Part shown: in pieces, positions 52,553-62,383 of the stretch
Layout of the letters: every line of letters starts with the position of its first letter
Numbering within the stretch: the stretch's first letter is position 1
NCBI GenBank assembly: GCA_014650415.1
Contig: BMUX01000002.1
Location: 496,001-560,000 of the forward strand
DNA length: 64,000 nucleotides
Direction: 5' to 3'
DNA from: Streptomyces spiroverticillatus
GTDB taxonomy: Bacteria; Actinomycetota; Actinomycetes; Streptomycetales; Streptomycetaceae
Translations under genes and position numbers: made by a program
The notes under the pieces: generated by a model
What the model saw: the letters and a program-made list of their open reading frames with translations, nothing else
Told to the model about the DNA's origin: nothing
The model's database searches: none

Positions 52553-53458
52553 ATGGACGCCATGCGGATCGCAGTCACGGGCTCTACGGGCCTCATCGGT
52601 ACGGCACTTGTGCGCTCGCTGCGCGCGGACGGGCACCAGGTGGTGCGCCTGGTGCGCAGGCCCGCGCGCGCCGGGGACGAGGTCACCTGGGACCCGAGGC
52701 GCAGTTACGTCGACGCCAAGGGCCTCGCCGGGTGCGAGGCGGTGGTGCACCTGGCGGGCGCGGGCATCGGCGACCACCGCTGGACGGAGGAGTACAAGCG
52801 CGAACTGCGCGAGAGCAGGCTGCTGGGCACCTCCGCGATCGCCGAGGCGGTGGCCTCCCTGGACACCCCGCCGAGGGTCTTCGTCAGCGGCTCGGCGCTG
52901 GGTTTCTACGGGGAGACGGGCGACCGGAAGGTCGACGAGGAGGCCCCGCCGGGCGAGGGGTTCCTGCCGTCGCTGTGCGTGGAGTGGGAGGAGGCCGCCG
53001 CGCCGGCCGAGGAGGCGGGCATCCGCACGGTGTTCGCGCGCACCGGGCTGGTGGTGGCGCGCGGCGGCGGGGCCTGGGGAAAGCTCTTCCCGATCTTCCG
53101 GTCGGGCCTGGGCGGGCGGCTCGGCGACGGCAGCCAGTTCTGGAGCTTCATCGCGCTGCACGACGAGGTGGCGGCGCTGCGGCACCTGATCGACACCGAG
53201 TCGCTGTCGGGGCCGGTGAATCTGACCGCCCCCGAACCGGTCACCAACAAGGAGGTGACGGCGGCGATGGGAAGGGCACTGCACCGGCCCGCCCTCTTCC
53301 CCGTGCCGAAGGTGGCACTGCGTGTCGCGCTCGGGGAGTTGGCCGGGGACGTACTGGGGAGCCAGCGGGTGGTGCCCCGACGGCTGCTGGAGTCGGGGTT
53401 CTCGTTCGCCTTCCCGACGGTGGACGACGCCATCGGGGCGGCGCTGCGCGCGACGTAG
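52553..53458 (+). CDS. TIGR01777-family NAD(P)-binding epimerase (YfcH/SulA-like)
   Basis: The 301-residue protein has the extended-SDR Rossmann start MRIAVTGSTGLIGTALVRSL, VVHLAGAGIGDHRWTEEYKR, FVSGSALGFYGETGDR and SFIALHDEVAALRHLI, the TIGR01777 signature set. A DUF1731-like C-terminus ends LLESGFSFAFPTVDDAIGAA. The substrate is unknown; eukaryotic relatives are linked to nucleotide-sugar epimerase folds. ATG 52553 with AGGA 8 nt upstream is preferred to those at 52544 and 52562. Three 11-bp repeats follow the stop. Confidence 0.88.
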   Translation: MDAMRIAVTGSTGLIGTALVRSLRADGHQVVRLVRRPARAGDEVTWDPRRSYVDAKGLAGCEAVVHLAGAGIGDHRWTEEYKRELRESRLLGTSAIAEAVASLDTPPRVFVSGSALGFYGETGDRKVDEEAPPGEGFLPSLCVEWEEAAAPAEEAGIRTVFARTGLVVARGGGAWGKLFPIFRSGLGGRLGDGSQFWSFIALHDEVAALRHLIDTESLSGPVNLTAPEPVTNKEVTAAMGRALHRPALFPVPKVALRVALGELAGDVLGSQRVVPRRLLESGFSFAFPTVDDAIGAALRAT

Positions 53459-53460
53459 CG

Positions 53461-53493
53461 GCCGCACCCCGGCCGCACCCCGGCCGCACCCCG
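53461..53493 (+). repeat. 11-bp tandem repeat, three units
   Basis: GCCGCACCCCG is repeated three times exactly, just after the TIGR01777 gene stop. Confidence 0.85.
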
Positions 53494-53712
53494 GCCATGC
53501 CCCCGCGCACGACCGTCCTTGACCGTTTCCCGACCACTTCCCGACCGCTTCTCCGCCCCTTGTGCGACCGCCGTGCATCGGTGCACGGGAGGTGCGCGCC
53601 TGCCGGAGCGAGCGTGCCGACTTCTACGCTGCACCCTCAGTGCGGGTATCCCGTACGGCTGTCGGGGGCATAGGCCCTGCACCACAGCCGCGCCGACCTC
53701 GGGGAGGGGCAC

Positions 53713-55095
53713 GTGCGTAACGCAACGCACCACGCGGACGTCGTCATCGTAGGAGCCGGGGTCGCGGGACTCTGTGCCGCTCACCAGCTCGTCCGGGCCG
53801 GGGTAACAGTCAGCGTCCTGGAGGCCGCCCCTTACGTCGGCGGCCGGATGTCCACCGAGCGGGTCGACGGCTTCCGGCTGGACCGGATCGGCCAGGTCCT
53901 CAGCAGCGCCTACCCGGAGCTGCTGCGCACTCCGGGTCTCGAAGGTCTCGCCCTGCGCCCGTTCGCCCCGGGCGTGCTGGTGCACAGCGAGGGCCGCCAC
54001 TACCGCGCGGGCGAGGTCGCGGGCGTACGGGTCGCGGGGGTACGGGGCGCAAGGGGCGCACTCACCGCAGCGCGCGCCCTCGCGAGCGCCCCCCGGAACG
54101 GAACCACCCTCGGCCAGAGCACCGGACAGCCCGCCACCGCCCCCGCCTCCCGCCCCCTCGGCGGCGCCCTCGACCAGGCCCGGCTGAACGCGGCCCTCGC
54201 CCGGTTCGCCGCCACCCCCGTCGAGAAGCTGCTGGCCCGGCCCGAACTCCCGGCGCTGGACGCCCTGTTCAGCCGGGGCCTGCCGTCGCGCACCGTCGAG
54301 GGCTTCCTGCGCCCGCTCCTGTCCGCCCTGCTCTCCGACCCCGACCTCACCACCTCCAGCCGGTGCGCCGACCTCGCCCTGCGCGGCTTCGCCCGGGGCC
54401 GCCTCTGCCTGCCGGAGGGCGGCGCCGACACCCTGCCCGAACTGCTCGCCGCCGCACTGCCGCCCGGCACGATCCGTACCGGAGTGCACGTCACCGGCGC
54501 CTCCATCTCCTCCGTCACCACCAAGGAGGACGGCGAACTGGGCTGCCGCTCCCTGCTGCTGGCCACCGGCGCCCGCGCCGCCGCCGAACTCCTGCCGGGC
54601 CTGCGGGTCCCCGACTTCCACCCCGTGACCGTCGTGCACCACACCACCGCCACGGCTCCCGCGACCGGTTCGGCCCTGGTCCTGGAAGCCGACCGGAGCG
54701 GCCCCGTGTCGCACACCGCCGTCGTCAGCGCGGTCGATCCCACGCGTGCGCCCGACGGCAGGGTGCTGATCTCCTCCACGGTCCTCGGCACCCCCCCGCC
54801 GGACCTGGACCACGGGGTCCGCTCCCACCTGGCGCGGCTGTACGGCACGCCGACCCACGACTGGGAGCTGCTCGCCGTCCACCACGACCCGGACGCCGTC
54901 CCCGCGATGCCCGCACCCCACGACGTACGCCGCCCGGTCCGCCTGCTCTCCGGCCTGTACGTCTGCGGGGACCACCGGGAGACGAGCACCGTGCAGGGCG
55001 CCCTGCACTCGGGCCGCCGGGCCGCCGAGGAGATCCTGCGCGACTTCGGCATCCGCCCCGGTTACGCGGCCGAGGAGCTGCGCGACGCGGCCTGA
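53713..55095 (+). CDS. FAD-dependent oxidoreductase (amine oxidase/desaturase-like)
   Basis: The 460-residue protein has the dinucleotide-binding VVIVGAGVAGLCAAHQLVRAG and E-ribose contact VLEAAPYVGGRMST, the amine oxidase/phytoene desaturase N-terminal pattern. The C-terminal SGLYVCGDHRETSTVQGALH with GRRAAEEIL matches the second FAD contact. Substrate unknown. The GTG at 53713 has GGGGAGGGG close upstream. It lies alone between the TIGR01777 gene and the glycosidase operon. Confidence 0.87.
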   Translation: MRNATHHADVVIVGAGVAGLCAAHQLVRAGVTVSVLEAAPYVGGRMSTERVDGFRLDRIGQVLSSAYPELLRTPGLEGLALRPFAPGVLVHSEGRHYRAGEVAGVRVAGVRGARGALTAARALASAPRNGTTLGQSTGQPATAPASRPLGGALDQARLNAALARFAATPVEKLLARPELPALDALFSRGLPSRTVEGFLRPLLSALLSDPDLTTSSRCADLALRGFARGRLCLPEGGADTLPELLAAALPPGTIRTGVHVTGASISSVTTKEDGELGCRSLLLATGARAAAELLPGLRVPDFHPVTVVHHTTATAPATGSALVLEADRSGPVSHTAVVSAVDPTRAPDGRVLISSTVLGTPPPDLDHGVRSHLARLYGTPTHDWELLAVHHDPDAVPAMPAPHDVRRPVRLLSGLYVCGDHRETSTVQGALHSGRRAAEEILRDFGIRPGYAAEELRDAA

Positions 55096-55170
55096 CGCAT
55101 ACGGCAGCATCACCTGACCCATCGACAACATCCGACCTCTGCACCTTGATTGGTCGGACCTATAAAAAAC

Positions 55171-55213
55171 GAGGGTCTGCGGAAAGTGGTCCACACCACT
55201 CGCCGCAGGCCCT
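55171..55213 (+). promoter_or_regulatory. Hairpin containing a DasR-like site AGTGGTCCACACCACT upstream of GH20-GH29 operon
   Basis: AGTGGTCCACACCACT (55185-55200) matches the DasR responsive element (consensus ACTGGTCTAGACCACT) at most positions, with perfect AGTGGT/ACCACT arms. It sits at the tip of a longer imperfect stem (GAGGGTCTGCGG with CCGCAGGCCCTC) some 75 bp before the hexosaminidase start. DasR controls amino sugar use and is released by GlcNAc metabolites. Confidence 0.72.
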
Positions 55214-55275
55214 CTTGTCATGCCTCACACGCGCCACTACGGTCCCTCCGACCCCAGGTATCCAGGAGGCCCCTC

Positions 55276-57483
55276 GTGCGCCGCGCTGTACCGATCCTCT
55301 CCCTGTTCCTCGGCCTGCTCGCCACAGCCGTGACTCCCCCCGCCTCGGCGGCTGCCGCCCCCGCCGTCCCCGATGTCGTCCCCAGACCGACCCAGTGGTC
55401 GGACCTGGGCGGACAGAACATCCTCTCTTCCCGCAGCCGCATCTTCGTCGCCCCCTCCTCCGGCTCCCCGAACGCCCTGCCCGCCGTGCGCAGCGAGCTG
55501 ATCGCGCCCTCCAGCCAGACCCCGCGTCAACTCGCCGACCAGCTCCGCACCGAGCTCTCCCAGGTCACCGGCCTGTCCCTGCCGGTGCGCACCGACGTCC
55601 AGCAGGCCGCCAAGGGCGACATCGTGCTGCGCCTCGCCCCGGACCGGGCGCTCGGCGTCGAGGGCTACCGGCTCGACAGCGCGGAGGCCGTCCGTATCGA
55701 CGCCGCCTCCACGCACGGCCTCTTCTACGGCACCCGCACCCTGCTCCAGCTCCTGCGCGCCGCCCCCGACCACCGCACGCTCCCCCGCGCCCGCTCCCTG
55801 GACGTACCGGCGCAGCAGCTGCGGACGGTGATGCTGGACGCGGGCCGCAAGTTCTGGCAGCTGCCGTACCTGGAGAACCTGATCCGCCGCATGGGCGACC
55901 AGAAGCTGAACACTCTCTTCCTGCATCTGTCGGACTCGGAGGGCTTCCGCCTCGACAGCCCCAGGTTCCCCGGCCTGGCAGACCCGGCGAACAGCTACAG
56001 CCGCGCCGACATCGACCGCCTGAAGACCTTCGCGGCCCGCCACCACGTGCAGATCATGCCGGGCATCGACGTCCCCGGCCACGCCACCGTGATCACCGAC
56101 GCCTTCAAGATCGGCTTCGGCGACGGGGCCGACCCCTGCACGGCGGCGCACACGCACGCGCACCTGACGGCGAACTGGATGATCGACATGACCAGCCCGC
56201 AGGCGGTCGCGAAGTCGAAGGAGCTCGTGGAGGAGTTCGCGGGCTGGTTCGACGCCCCGCTGTTCAGCATCGGCGCGGACGAGCTGCCCGGCCAGCTCGC
56301 CAACTGCCCCCGGGTCAAGGACCACTTGGCGAAGGACCCGGACGTCTCGACGCTGGGCGACCTGCTGGCCCAGTACATCAACACCCTCGACTCGGTCATC
56401 ACCCGGCACGGCAAGCGCACCGCGATCTTCAACGGCGTCGAGCACATGACCGCGCCCCAGCAGAAGGTGAACCCCTCCGTGGTCTTCATGACCTGGGAGG
56501 GCTCCGGCGCCGACCCGATCGTCCCGGGCCACGACGAGCTCGCGATGGGCCCCTTCTACGTCACGCCGAACAACTACCACAACCTCTATCCCAACGAGTC
56601 CTGGATGTACGACAGTTGGGCCCCCTCCACCTCCGGCGACATGCTCGGCTCCAGCCTGGAGAACTGGGCGGACTACAACTTCTGGGCCGAGGACGGCTAC
56701 TACGAGCAGCACATGGCGGGCCCCCGCGCGGTCCTCGCCGACCGCTCCTGGAACGCCTCCCCCACCCCCGACACCCTCGCCGACTTCCGCGCCCGCGTCG
56801 CCCGCATCGGCGACCCGCCCGGCCTCAACCCCGCCCCCGCCAAGCCCCGGGTGAACGACGGAAAACCGTCCCACCACTGGACGTACGACACCAGGCCCTA
56901 CCCCAGCGGCTGGACCTGGGCGGGCAGCCCCGGCAACACCCTGTACGTGGAGGACAAGGCGGGCGCGCTCCCCGGCACCTCGTACATCATCAACAACCCG
57001 ACCCCCGTCGCCGACGGCGTGCGCGGCCAGGCCTGGCGCTTCGACAGCGACCGGGACGGTGTCGGCTTCGGCGGCCTCGACGTCGCCGAGCCGTGGACCG
57101 TCTCCACCTGGGTGCGCGCCGGCGCGAAGACCCCCGACCAGGTCTTCCTCAGCTCGAAGGCGGGCGCGCTGAAGCTCCGACAGTGGGGCACCGGCAAGGT
57201 CGGCTTCACCCGCTACGGCGTCGCCGACCACTCCTTCGACTACACGCTCCCCCTCGGCGAGTGGGTGCAGCTGACCTGGGTCACCACTCCCGGCTCCACC
57301 ACCCTGTACGCCAACGGCAAGCAGGTCGGCACCGTCGCCGCCTCGATCCCGCTCCCCCTCCGCTCGATCGGCACCCCGCAGGCGGGCCTGCGCGGCGACC
57401 TCGACGAGACCTTCACCTGGGACGAGGCCCTCACTCCCGCACAGGTCAGCGCCCACTACACCGGCCACCAGGAGACATCGTGA
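55276..57483 (+). CDS. Secreted GH20 beta-N-acetylhexosaminidase with LamG-like domain
   Basis: The protein has 735 residues. A signal peptide (VRRAVPILSLFLGLLATAVT, cleavage near ASA) is followed by a GH20b domain (about 40-160) and the catalytic barrel with RTVMLDAGRKFWQLPYLENL, FLHLSDSEGFRLDS and the D335-E336 pair in FSIGADELPG. A C-terminal LamG/concanavalin-like domain (about 560-730) has EPWTVSTWVRAGAKTP and YANGKQVG. It releases terminal GlcNAc or GalNAc from extracellular glycans. AGGAGG lies 6 nt before the GTG. It overlaps the fucosidase gene by 4 bp. Confidence 0.94.
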   Translation: MRRAVPILSLFLGLLATAVTPPASAAAAPAVPDVVPRPTQWSDLGGQNILSSRSRIFVAPSSGSPNALPAVRSELIAPSSQTPRQLADQLRTELSQVTGLSLPVRTDVQQAAKGDIVLRLAPDRALGVEGYRLDSAEAVRIDAASTHGLFYGTRTLLQLLRAAPDHRTLPRARSLDVPAQQLRTVMLDAGRKFWQLPYLENLIRRMGDQKLNTLFLHLSDSEGFRLDSPRFPGLADPANSYSRADIDRLKTFAARHHVQIMPGIDVPGHATVITDAFKIGFGDGADPCTAAHTHAHLTANWMIDMTSPQAVAKSKELVEEFAGWFDAPLFSIGADELPGQLANCPRVKDHLAKDPDVSTLGDLLAQYINTLDSVITRHGKRTAIFNGVEHMTAPQQKVNPSVVFMTWEGSGADPIVPGHDELAMGPFYVTPNNYHNLYPNESWMYDSWAPSTSGDMLGSSLENWADYNFWAEDGYYEQHMAGPRAVLADRSWNASPTPDTLADFRARVARIGDPPGLNPAPAKPRVNDGKPSHHWTYDTRPYPSGWTWAGSPGNTLYVEDKAGALPGTSYIINNPTPVADGVRGQAWRFDSDRDGVGFGGLDVAEPWTVSTWVRAGAKTPDQVFLSSKAGALKLRQWGTGKVGFTRYGVADHSFDYTLPLGEWVQLTWVTTPGSTTLYANGKQVGTVAASIPLPLRSIGTPQAGLRGDLDETFTWDEALTPAQVSAHYTGHQETS

Positions 57484-59720
57484 ACCGCGCACGACTCGCC
57501 GCCGCCACCGCCGTCGCCGCCCTGGCCGCCGGTCTGCTGGCCGCCGCCCCCGCACCGGCCGCGCAGGCCCCCGTACCGGCGAACAAGGACTACGAGCCCA
57601 CTCCCGAGTCGCTCAACGGCCACCCCACCCCCAAGTGGTTCGAGGACGACAAGTTCGGCATCTTCATCCACTGGGGTGCCTACTCGGTGCCCGCCTGGGG
57701 CCCGCGCGGCAGCTACGCCGAGTGGTACTGGGCGTACATGAACCAGCAGGGCCACGCCACGAACCAGCACCACAAGGAGACGTACGGGACGGCCGCGAAC
57801 TACGACGACTTCATCGGGCAGTGGAAGGCCGAGAAGTACGACCCGAAGGCCTGGGTGAAGCTCTTCAAGGACGCCGGGGCCAAGTACTTCGTCCTCACCT
57901 CCAAGCACCACGAGGGCGTCGCCCTGTGGGACAGCAAGGTCAGCGGCCGCGACACCGTCGAGCTCGGCCCGCAGCGCGACCTGGCCGGGGACCTCTTCAA
58001 GGCGGCCCGTCAGGACACCACCGGCGGCGGCCCGCTGAAGACCGGCTTCTACTTCTCCTTGTACGAGTGGAACAACCCGGCGTACACGGGCAGACAGCCG
58101 CGCAACCCGTACACCGGGGCGGAAATCCCGTACCTCGGCGCCCCCAAGGTCGACGACTTCGTCGCCGACTACATGAAGCCGCAGATGAAAGAGCTGATCA
58201 AGGGCTACGACCCGGACATCATCTGGTGCGACGGCCAGTGGGAGAAGCCCGCCTCGTACTGGCAGACCGCGCCGGTCCTGGCGGACTACTACAACCAGGC
58301 CAAGAACCGGGCGAAGCCCAAGGAGGTCGCGGTCGCCAACCGCTGCAAGATCCAGACCGGTGAACTCGACAGCCGGGAACTGGACTTCCAGACCCCCGAG
58401 TACACCGTCAAGCCCGACATCGACCCGAACAAGTGGGAAGCGAGCCGGGGCATCGCCCACTCCTACGGCTACAACCAGAACGAGCCGGAGGAGGACCACC
58501 TCACCTCCGACCAGCTCGTCGACTCGCTCACCGACATCGTCAGCAAGAACGGCAACCTGCTGCTCGACATCGGCCCGCGCGGCGACGGCACGATCCCCGA
58601 GATCCAGCAGCAGCGCCTGCGCGACATCGGCGCCTGGCTGAAGACCAACGGCGAGGCGATCTACGGAACGACGTACTGGCACCACGCCGAGGAACCCACC
58701 TCCGACGACAAGATCCGCTACACGGTCAAGGACGGCACCCTCTACGCCACCGCCCTGGAGTGGCCGGGCGCGGAACTGACCCTGGGCGCCGACACTCCCG
58801 TGCGCGGCAACTCCCGCGTCACCCTCCTGGGCGGTGACGGCAAGCCGCTGCCCTGGAAGAAGGACGCGCAGGGCCGGGTCGTCGTGAAGACGCCGGCGGT
58901 CGGCAACCTCAAGCACGCCTACACCTTCAAGGTCACCACCCCGGGCGTGCACAGCCTGATCCGCTCCCGCACCGAACTCCCCGCCGAGACCAACCCCGGC
59001 CGCACCGCCGCGGGCGCCCTCTTCCTCACCAACACCGCCCGCCGGTACGCCCCTTCGACGCAGCTGGACCTGACCGCTCCGGCAGGATGGAAGGTCACTC
59101 CGGCGTCCAGGCACCTGGGCGCGCTCGCCCCCGGCGCGGAGGTCAAGGTTCCGCTGACGGTGACGCCTCCCGCGTCGGCCGCGCCCGGAACGTACGAACT
59201 CCCCCTGGCCATCCGCCACAACGGCCTCACCAGCACCACCAAGGTCAAGGTGGCGGTCGCGTACGAGAACCTGGCGCAGGGCAAGGCGGCCACCCAGCAG
59301 TCCACCGGCTACGACTCCCCCGCCTCCCGCGCGGTGGACGGCAACACCGACGGCAACCACGGCGCGGGCTCGGTGACGCACACGGCGGAACCCTCGAACC
59401 AGGCCTGGTGGCAGGTCGACCTCGGAAAGTCCTCCAGGCTCGGCTCCGTCGACGTCTGGAACCGCACCGACTGCTGCGCCGACCGCCTCAAGAACTACTG
59501 GGTCTTCGCCTCGGCCGAGCCCCTGACCGCGAACACCGTCGAGGAGGCCCGCAACACCCCGGGCGTCACCGCGATCCACGTCACCGAACAGGCGGGCCGC
59601 CCGAGCCGGATCGCGCTCCCGGCCGGGACGACCGCCCGCCATGTCCGTATACAACTCGAATCGACCACCATGCCGCTCTCCCTGGCCGAGGTCCAGGTGC
59701 GAGGAGTGGCCGGAAACTGA
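57480..59720 (+). CDS. Secreted GH29 alpha-L-fucosidase with F5/8-type C domain
   Basis: The protein has 746 residues. A signal peptide (residues 1 to about 28, APA-AQA) precedes the GH29 barrel: FGIFIHWGAYSVPAWGPRGS, YFVLTSKHHEGVALWDSK and nucleophile D251 in DIIWCDGQW. Then come an NEW3-like domain (about 510-590) and a C-terminal F5/8 C (CBM32/47-like) module with ATQQSTGYDSPASRAVDGNT and WWQVDLGKSSRLGSVDVWNR. It is co-translated with the hexosaminidase (GTGA overlap), suggesting joint attack on fucosylated, GlcNAc-containing glycans under DasR-type control. Confidence 0.94.
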   Translation: MNRARLAAATAVAALAAGLLAAAPAPAAQAPVPANKDYEPTPESLNGHPTPKWFEDDKFGIFIHWGAYSVPAWGPRGSYAEWYWAYMNQQGHATNQHHKETYGTAANYDDFIGQWKAEKYDPKAWVKLFKDAGAKYFVLTSKHHEGVALWDSKVSGRDTVELGPQRDLAGDLFKAARQDTTGGGPLKTGFYFSLYEWNNPAYTGRQPRNPYTGAEIPYLGAPKVDDFVADYMKPQMKELIKGYDPDIIWCDGQWEKPASYWQTAPVLADYYNQAKNRAKPKEVAVANRCKIQTGELDSRELDFQTPEYTVKPDIDPNKWEASRGIAHSYGYNQNEPEEDHLTSDQLVDSLTDIVSKNGNLLLDIGPRGDGTIPEIQQQRLRDIGAWLKTNGEAIYGTTYWHHAEEPTSDDKIRYTVKDGTLYATALEWPGAELTLGADTPVRGNSRVTLLGGDGKPLPWKKDAQGRVVVKTPAVGNLKHAYTFKVTTPGVHSLIRSRTELPAETNPGRTAAGALFLTNTARRYAPSTQLDLTAPAGWKVTPASRHLGALAPGAEVKVPLTVTPPASAAPGTYELPLAIRHNGLTSTTKVKVAVAYENLAQGKAATQQSTGYDSPASRAVDGNTDGNHGAGSVTHTAEPSNQAWWQVDLGKSSRLGSVDVWNRTDCCADRLKNYWVFASAEPLTANTVEEARNTPGVTAIHVTEQAGRPSRIALPAGTTARHVRIQLESTTMPLSLAEVQVRGVAGN

Positions 59721-59748
59721 CCCTTTGACAGGTGCCCGGACCGGGTCG

Positions 59749-61209
59749 TCAGCCCAGCGCCGCGACCCGGTCCCGGTACCCGCGCACCGCCGCCGCGTCC
59801 CGGTACGGCTCGAGCCGCCGCTCGAACTCCCGAACGTACTCCGTGGCCCGCGCCGACCGCATCTCCGCGGCCTGCTGCGCCGCCTCCGCGCCCAGGGCGC
59901 ACGCCTGGTCCAGCTCGCCGAGCCCGAGCCGCGCCTGCGCGAGCACCACCCGGCAGAAGAGCCGGCTGCGCGCGTATCCGTGCGGCCTGAGCTGGAGCGA
60001 CTTCTCCGCGTGCTGCGCCGCCGCCCGGTACTGCTGCAAGTCCCGGTGGCAGTGCCCGAACTCGTCGGCCAGCTGCGCCTCGTCGAAGAACTTCGCCCAG
60101 TGCGGTACGTCGTCCCCCGGCCGGGAGGCCTCCATCGCCCGCTCGGCCCGCACCAGCGACGACGTGCACGCCCGCACCTCGCCGAGCACCCCGTGCCCGC
60201 GCGCCTCCACCGCGTGCAGCAGCGCCTGTACGACCGAGGGCGCGGACGAGCCGACTCCCTGCTGGGCGACCCGCGCGAGTTGCACGGCCTCCCGCCCGTG
60301 TCCCAGGTAGACGGCCTGGCGGCTCATGGTCACCAGCACATAGCTGCCGTACGCCCGGTCGCCCGCCGCCTGCGCCAGGCGCAGCGCCTGCACGAAGTAG
60401 CGCTGGGCCAGGCCGTGCGCCGCGATGTCGTACGAGGTCCAGCCGGCCAGCCGGGTCAGATCGGCGGCGGCCGCGAACAGCCTCCGGCCGGTCGCCTCCC
60501 CGTACGTCCCCCGGAGCATGGGTTCCGCCTCGTGCTCCAGGTAGCGCACGAGGGCCTGCCGGGCGTGCCCGCCGCCGTACGCGTGGTCCAGTGTGCGAAA
60601 CAAATCGGCCACCGAGCGCAGGGCCGCGATGTCGCCGGAGGTGACCCGCTGGCCAGGCCCCCGGTCGGTCTGGCGCTGGCGGGGCAGTACGGCGGGGCGG
60701 CCGCCCTGGGCGGGGACGCGGGCGCCCGGCGCCCCGTTGACGACCGGCGGCTCACCGCGCCCGACCCGGTCGTCGGCCCGGCCGATCAGCCAGTCGCGGC
60801 TGGGGACGACGAGTCCCGCCGGGGTGAAGGCGATCTTGCGCAGCTCGGCGTGGCTGCCGGAGTCCTTGCGCCACAGGCCGCTGACGATGTCGACGGCCTC
60901 CTCGGGCGTGGCCGCGAATTCGAGTCCCGCGTAGACCGGGGCGCACGCGTCCAGTCCCAGGTCCTGCGCGGAGAGCCGTCTGCCCAGCCTTCTGGTGAAC
61001 ACTTCGGCGATGAGCGCGGGTGTGGTGCCGCGCGGCTGCTGGCCGCGCAGCCAGCGGGTGACCGAGGTCTTGTCGTACCGAAGGTCGAGCCCGTGCTCCA
61101 GTCCCAGCTGATCGACCCGTCGGGCCAGACCCGCGTTGGAGAATCCCGCCTCCGCGATGAGCGCGGCGAGCTGTCGGTTGGGAATGCGCTGCGGAGGTCG
61201 TTCCGTCAT
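59749..61209 (-). CDS. HTH-TPR regulatory protein (NsdA-like)
   Basis: The protein has 486 residues from the ATG at 61209. The N-terminus [20 protein letters not shown] followed by [20 protein letters not shown] is an XRE-type HTH-like segment. The remainder (about 200-480) is TPR-like helices: [60 protein letters not shown]. This architecture is shared with Streptomyces NsdA, a negative regulator of antibiotic production and sporulation. Identity with any one member is not claimed. AGGAG lies 12 nt upstream. Confidence 0.82.
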   Translation of the reverse strand: MTERPPQRIPNRQLAALIAEAGFSNAGLARRVDQLGLEHGLDLRYDKTSVTRWLRGQQPRGTTPALIAEVFTRRLGRRLSAQDLGLDACAPVYAGLEFAATPEEAVDIVSGLWRKDSGSHAELRKIAFTPAGLVVPSRDWLIGRADDRVGRGEPPVVNGAPGARVPAQGGRPAVLPRQRQTDRGPGQRVTSGDIAALRSVADLFRTLDHAYGGGHARQALVRYLEHEAEPMLRGTYGEATGRRLFAAAADLTRLAGWTSYDIAAHGLAQRYFVQALRLAQAAGDRAYGSYVLVTMSRQAVYLGHGREAVQLARVAQQGVGSSAPSVVQALLHAVEARGHGVLGEVRACTSSLVRAERAMEASRPGDDVPHWAKFFDEAQLADEFGHCHRDLQQYRAAAQHAEKSLQLRPHGYARSRLFCRVVLAQARLGLGELDQACALGAEAAQQAAEMRSARATEYVREFERRLEPYRDAAAVRGYRDRVAALG

Positions 61210-61422
61210 CAGCTCTGTGCTCTCCTGCCTTCCGGGCCCCGGGTGGCAGCCCTGCATGGGACGGCGCGAATTTAGCGATCCTGGCCCCCGGAACCGGCCT
61301 CTGCGCCTCTACTTCATCCGATCGTGTGACGATTCACGGGAGGCGCTGACGGAGGCCCCTTCTTTTTTAGGGGCTGCGCTGCGGTTCCCCTCCCTGCCCG
61401 GGGGGCGTCGCTCCGGCCGCCG

Positions 61423-61428
61423 TACAGT
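61423..61428 (+). promoter_or_regulatory. Likely lipB -10 element TACAGT
   Basis: TACAGT lies 34 nt before the lipB start, leaving room for the AAGGAG ribosome site. No clear -35 is present. Confidence 0.4.
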
Positions 61429-61462
61429 GGCTGAGGGCGTGGCGATACGAAGGAGACACACC

Positions 61463-62260
61463 GTGAGTGAGCTGCGGTTCGTCCGACTGGGATTCGGCGA
61501 CGAGGCCGTCGAGTACCAGGAGGCCTGGCAGAAGCAGCGTGAGGTGCACGCCGCCCGCTTCGAGGACGAGATCGAGGACACCTGTCTGCTCCTTGAGCAC
61601 CCGCCCGTCTACACGGCGGGACGGCGCACCGAGGACAGCGAGCGCCCCCTGGACGGGACGCCCGTCGTGGACGTGGACCGGGGCGGCAAGATCACCTGGC
61701 ACGGTCCGGGCCAGCTCGTCGGCTATCCGATCCAGAAGCTGCCCCGCCCGGTGGACGTGGTCGCGCACGTGCGGCGCCTGGAGGAGGCCCTGATCCGTAC
61801 GTGTGCGGAGCTGGGCCTTGCGACCACCCGCATCGAGGGCCGCAGTGGTGTCTGGGTGCTCGGCGACCCGGTCGAGCAGCGCCCCGCGATCGGCGGCCTG
61901 TCGCTCGACTTCGACCCGCGGCTGTCGGACCCCGAGTTCGACGCCCGGCTGAACGGTCCCGAGTACGCGCCCTCCAACGCCGGTCAGCGGCGCGAGGACC
62001 GCAAGCTGGCCGCGATCGGCATCCGGGTCGCCAAGGGCGTCACGATGCACGGCTTCTCGCTGAACGTGAACCCGGACAACACCTGGTTCGACCGGATCGT
62101 GCCGTGCGGCATCCGCGACGCGGGTGTCGCCTCGCTCGCGGGCGAGCTGGGCCGGGACATCACGATCGAGGAGGTCCTGCCGGTGGTCGAGAAGCACCTC
62201 ACCGAGGTGATGGCTCAGTCCGTGCTCGCGCCCCGCGAGGTCGACAAGGCAGCCGTCTAG
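61463..62260 (+). CDS. lipB: Octanoyl-[ACP]:protein N-octanoyltransferase
   Basis: This 265-residue enzyme transfers octanoate from acyl carrier protein to lipoyl domains, the first step of lipoate assembly. It shows [34 protein letters not shown], the lysine in [20 protein letters not shown] and the nucleophile C215 in [14 protein letters not shown]. The GTG at 61463 has AAGGAG 7 nt upstream. It precedes lipA, and its substrate is the E2 encoded at 35.6 kb. Confidence 0.96.
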   Translation: MSELRFVRLGFGDEAVEYQEAWQKQREVHAARFEDEIEDTCLLLEHPPVYTAGRRTEDSERPLDGTPVVDVDRGGKITWHGPGQLVGYPIQKLPRPVDVVAHVRRLEEALIRTCAELGLATTRIEGRSGVWVLGDPVEQRPAIGGLSLDFDPRLSDPEFDARLNGPEYAPSNAGQRREDRKLAAIGIRVAKGVTMHGFSLNVNPDNTWFDRIVPCGIRDAGVASLAGELGRDITIEEVLPVVEKHLTEVMAQSVLAPREVDKAAV

Positions 62261-62383
62261 ACGTCAGCTGGGGAATGCCCCTGTCCGGGTCCAGGTTGTC
62301 CGGACGTAGTGCCATGCAAATATCGGGCGTACCCTGGTGTTCGCCGATGAATCGAAGCCGTTACGGCAAGAGGGAGTGCGGAC

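Noticed and set aside
55151..55160. Second DasR-like element (TGGTCGGACC)
   Set aside because: Its GGTC-G-GACC core is one base shorter than the even-length DasR element, so the half sites are out of register.
54363..57479. Apparent 1039-codon extension of the fucosidase
   Set aside because: It overlaps the oxidoreductase and hexosaminidase genes in another frame; the fucosidase signal peptide begins at 57480.
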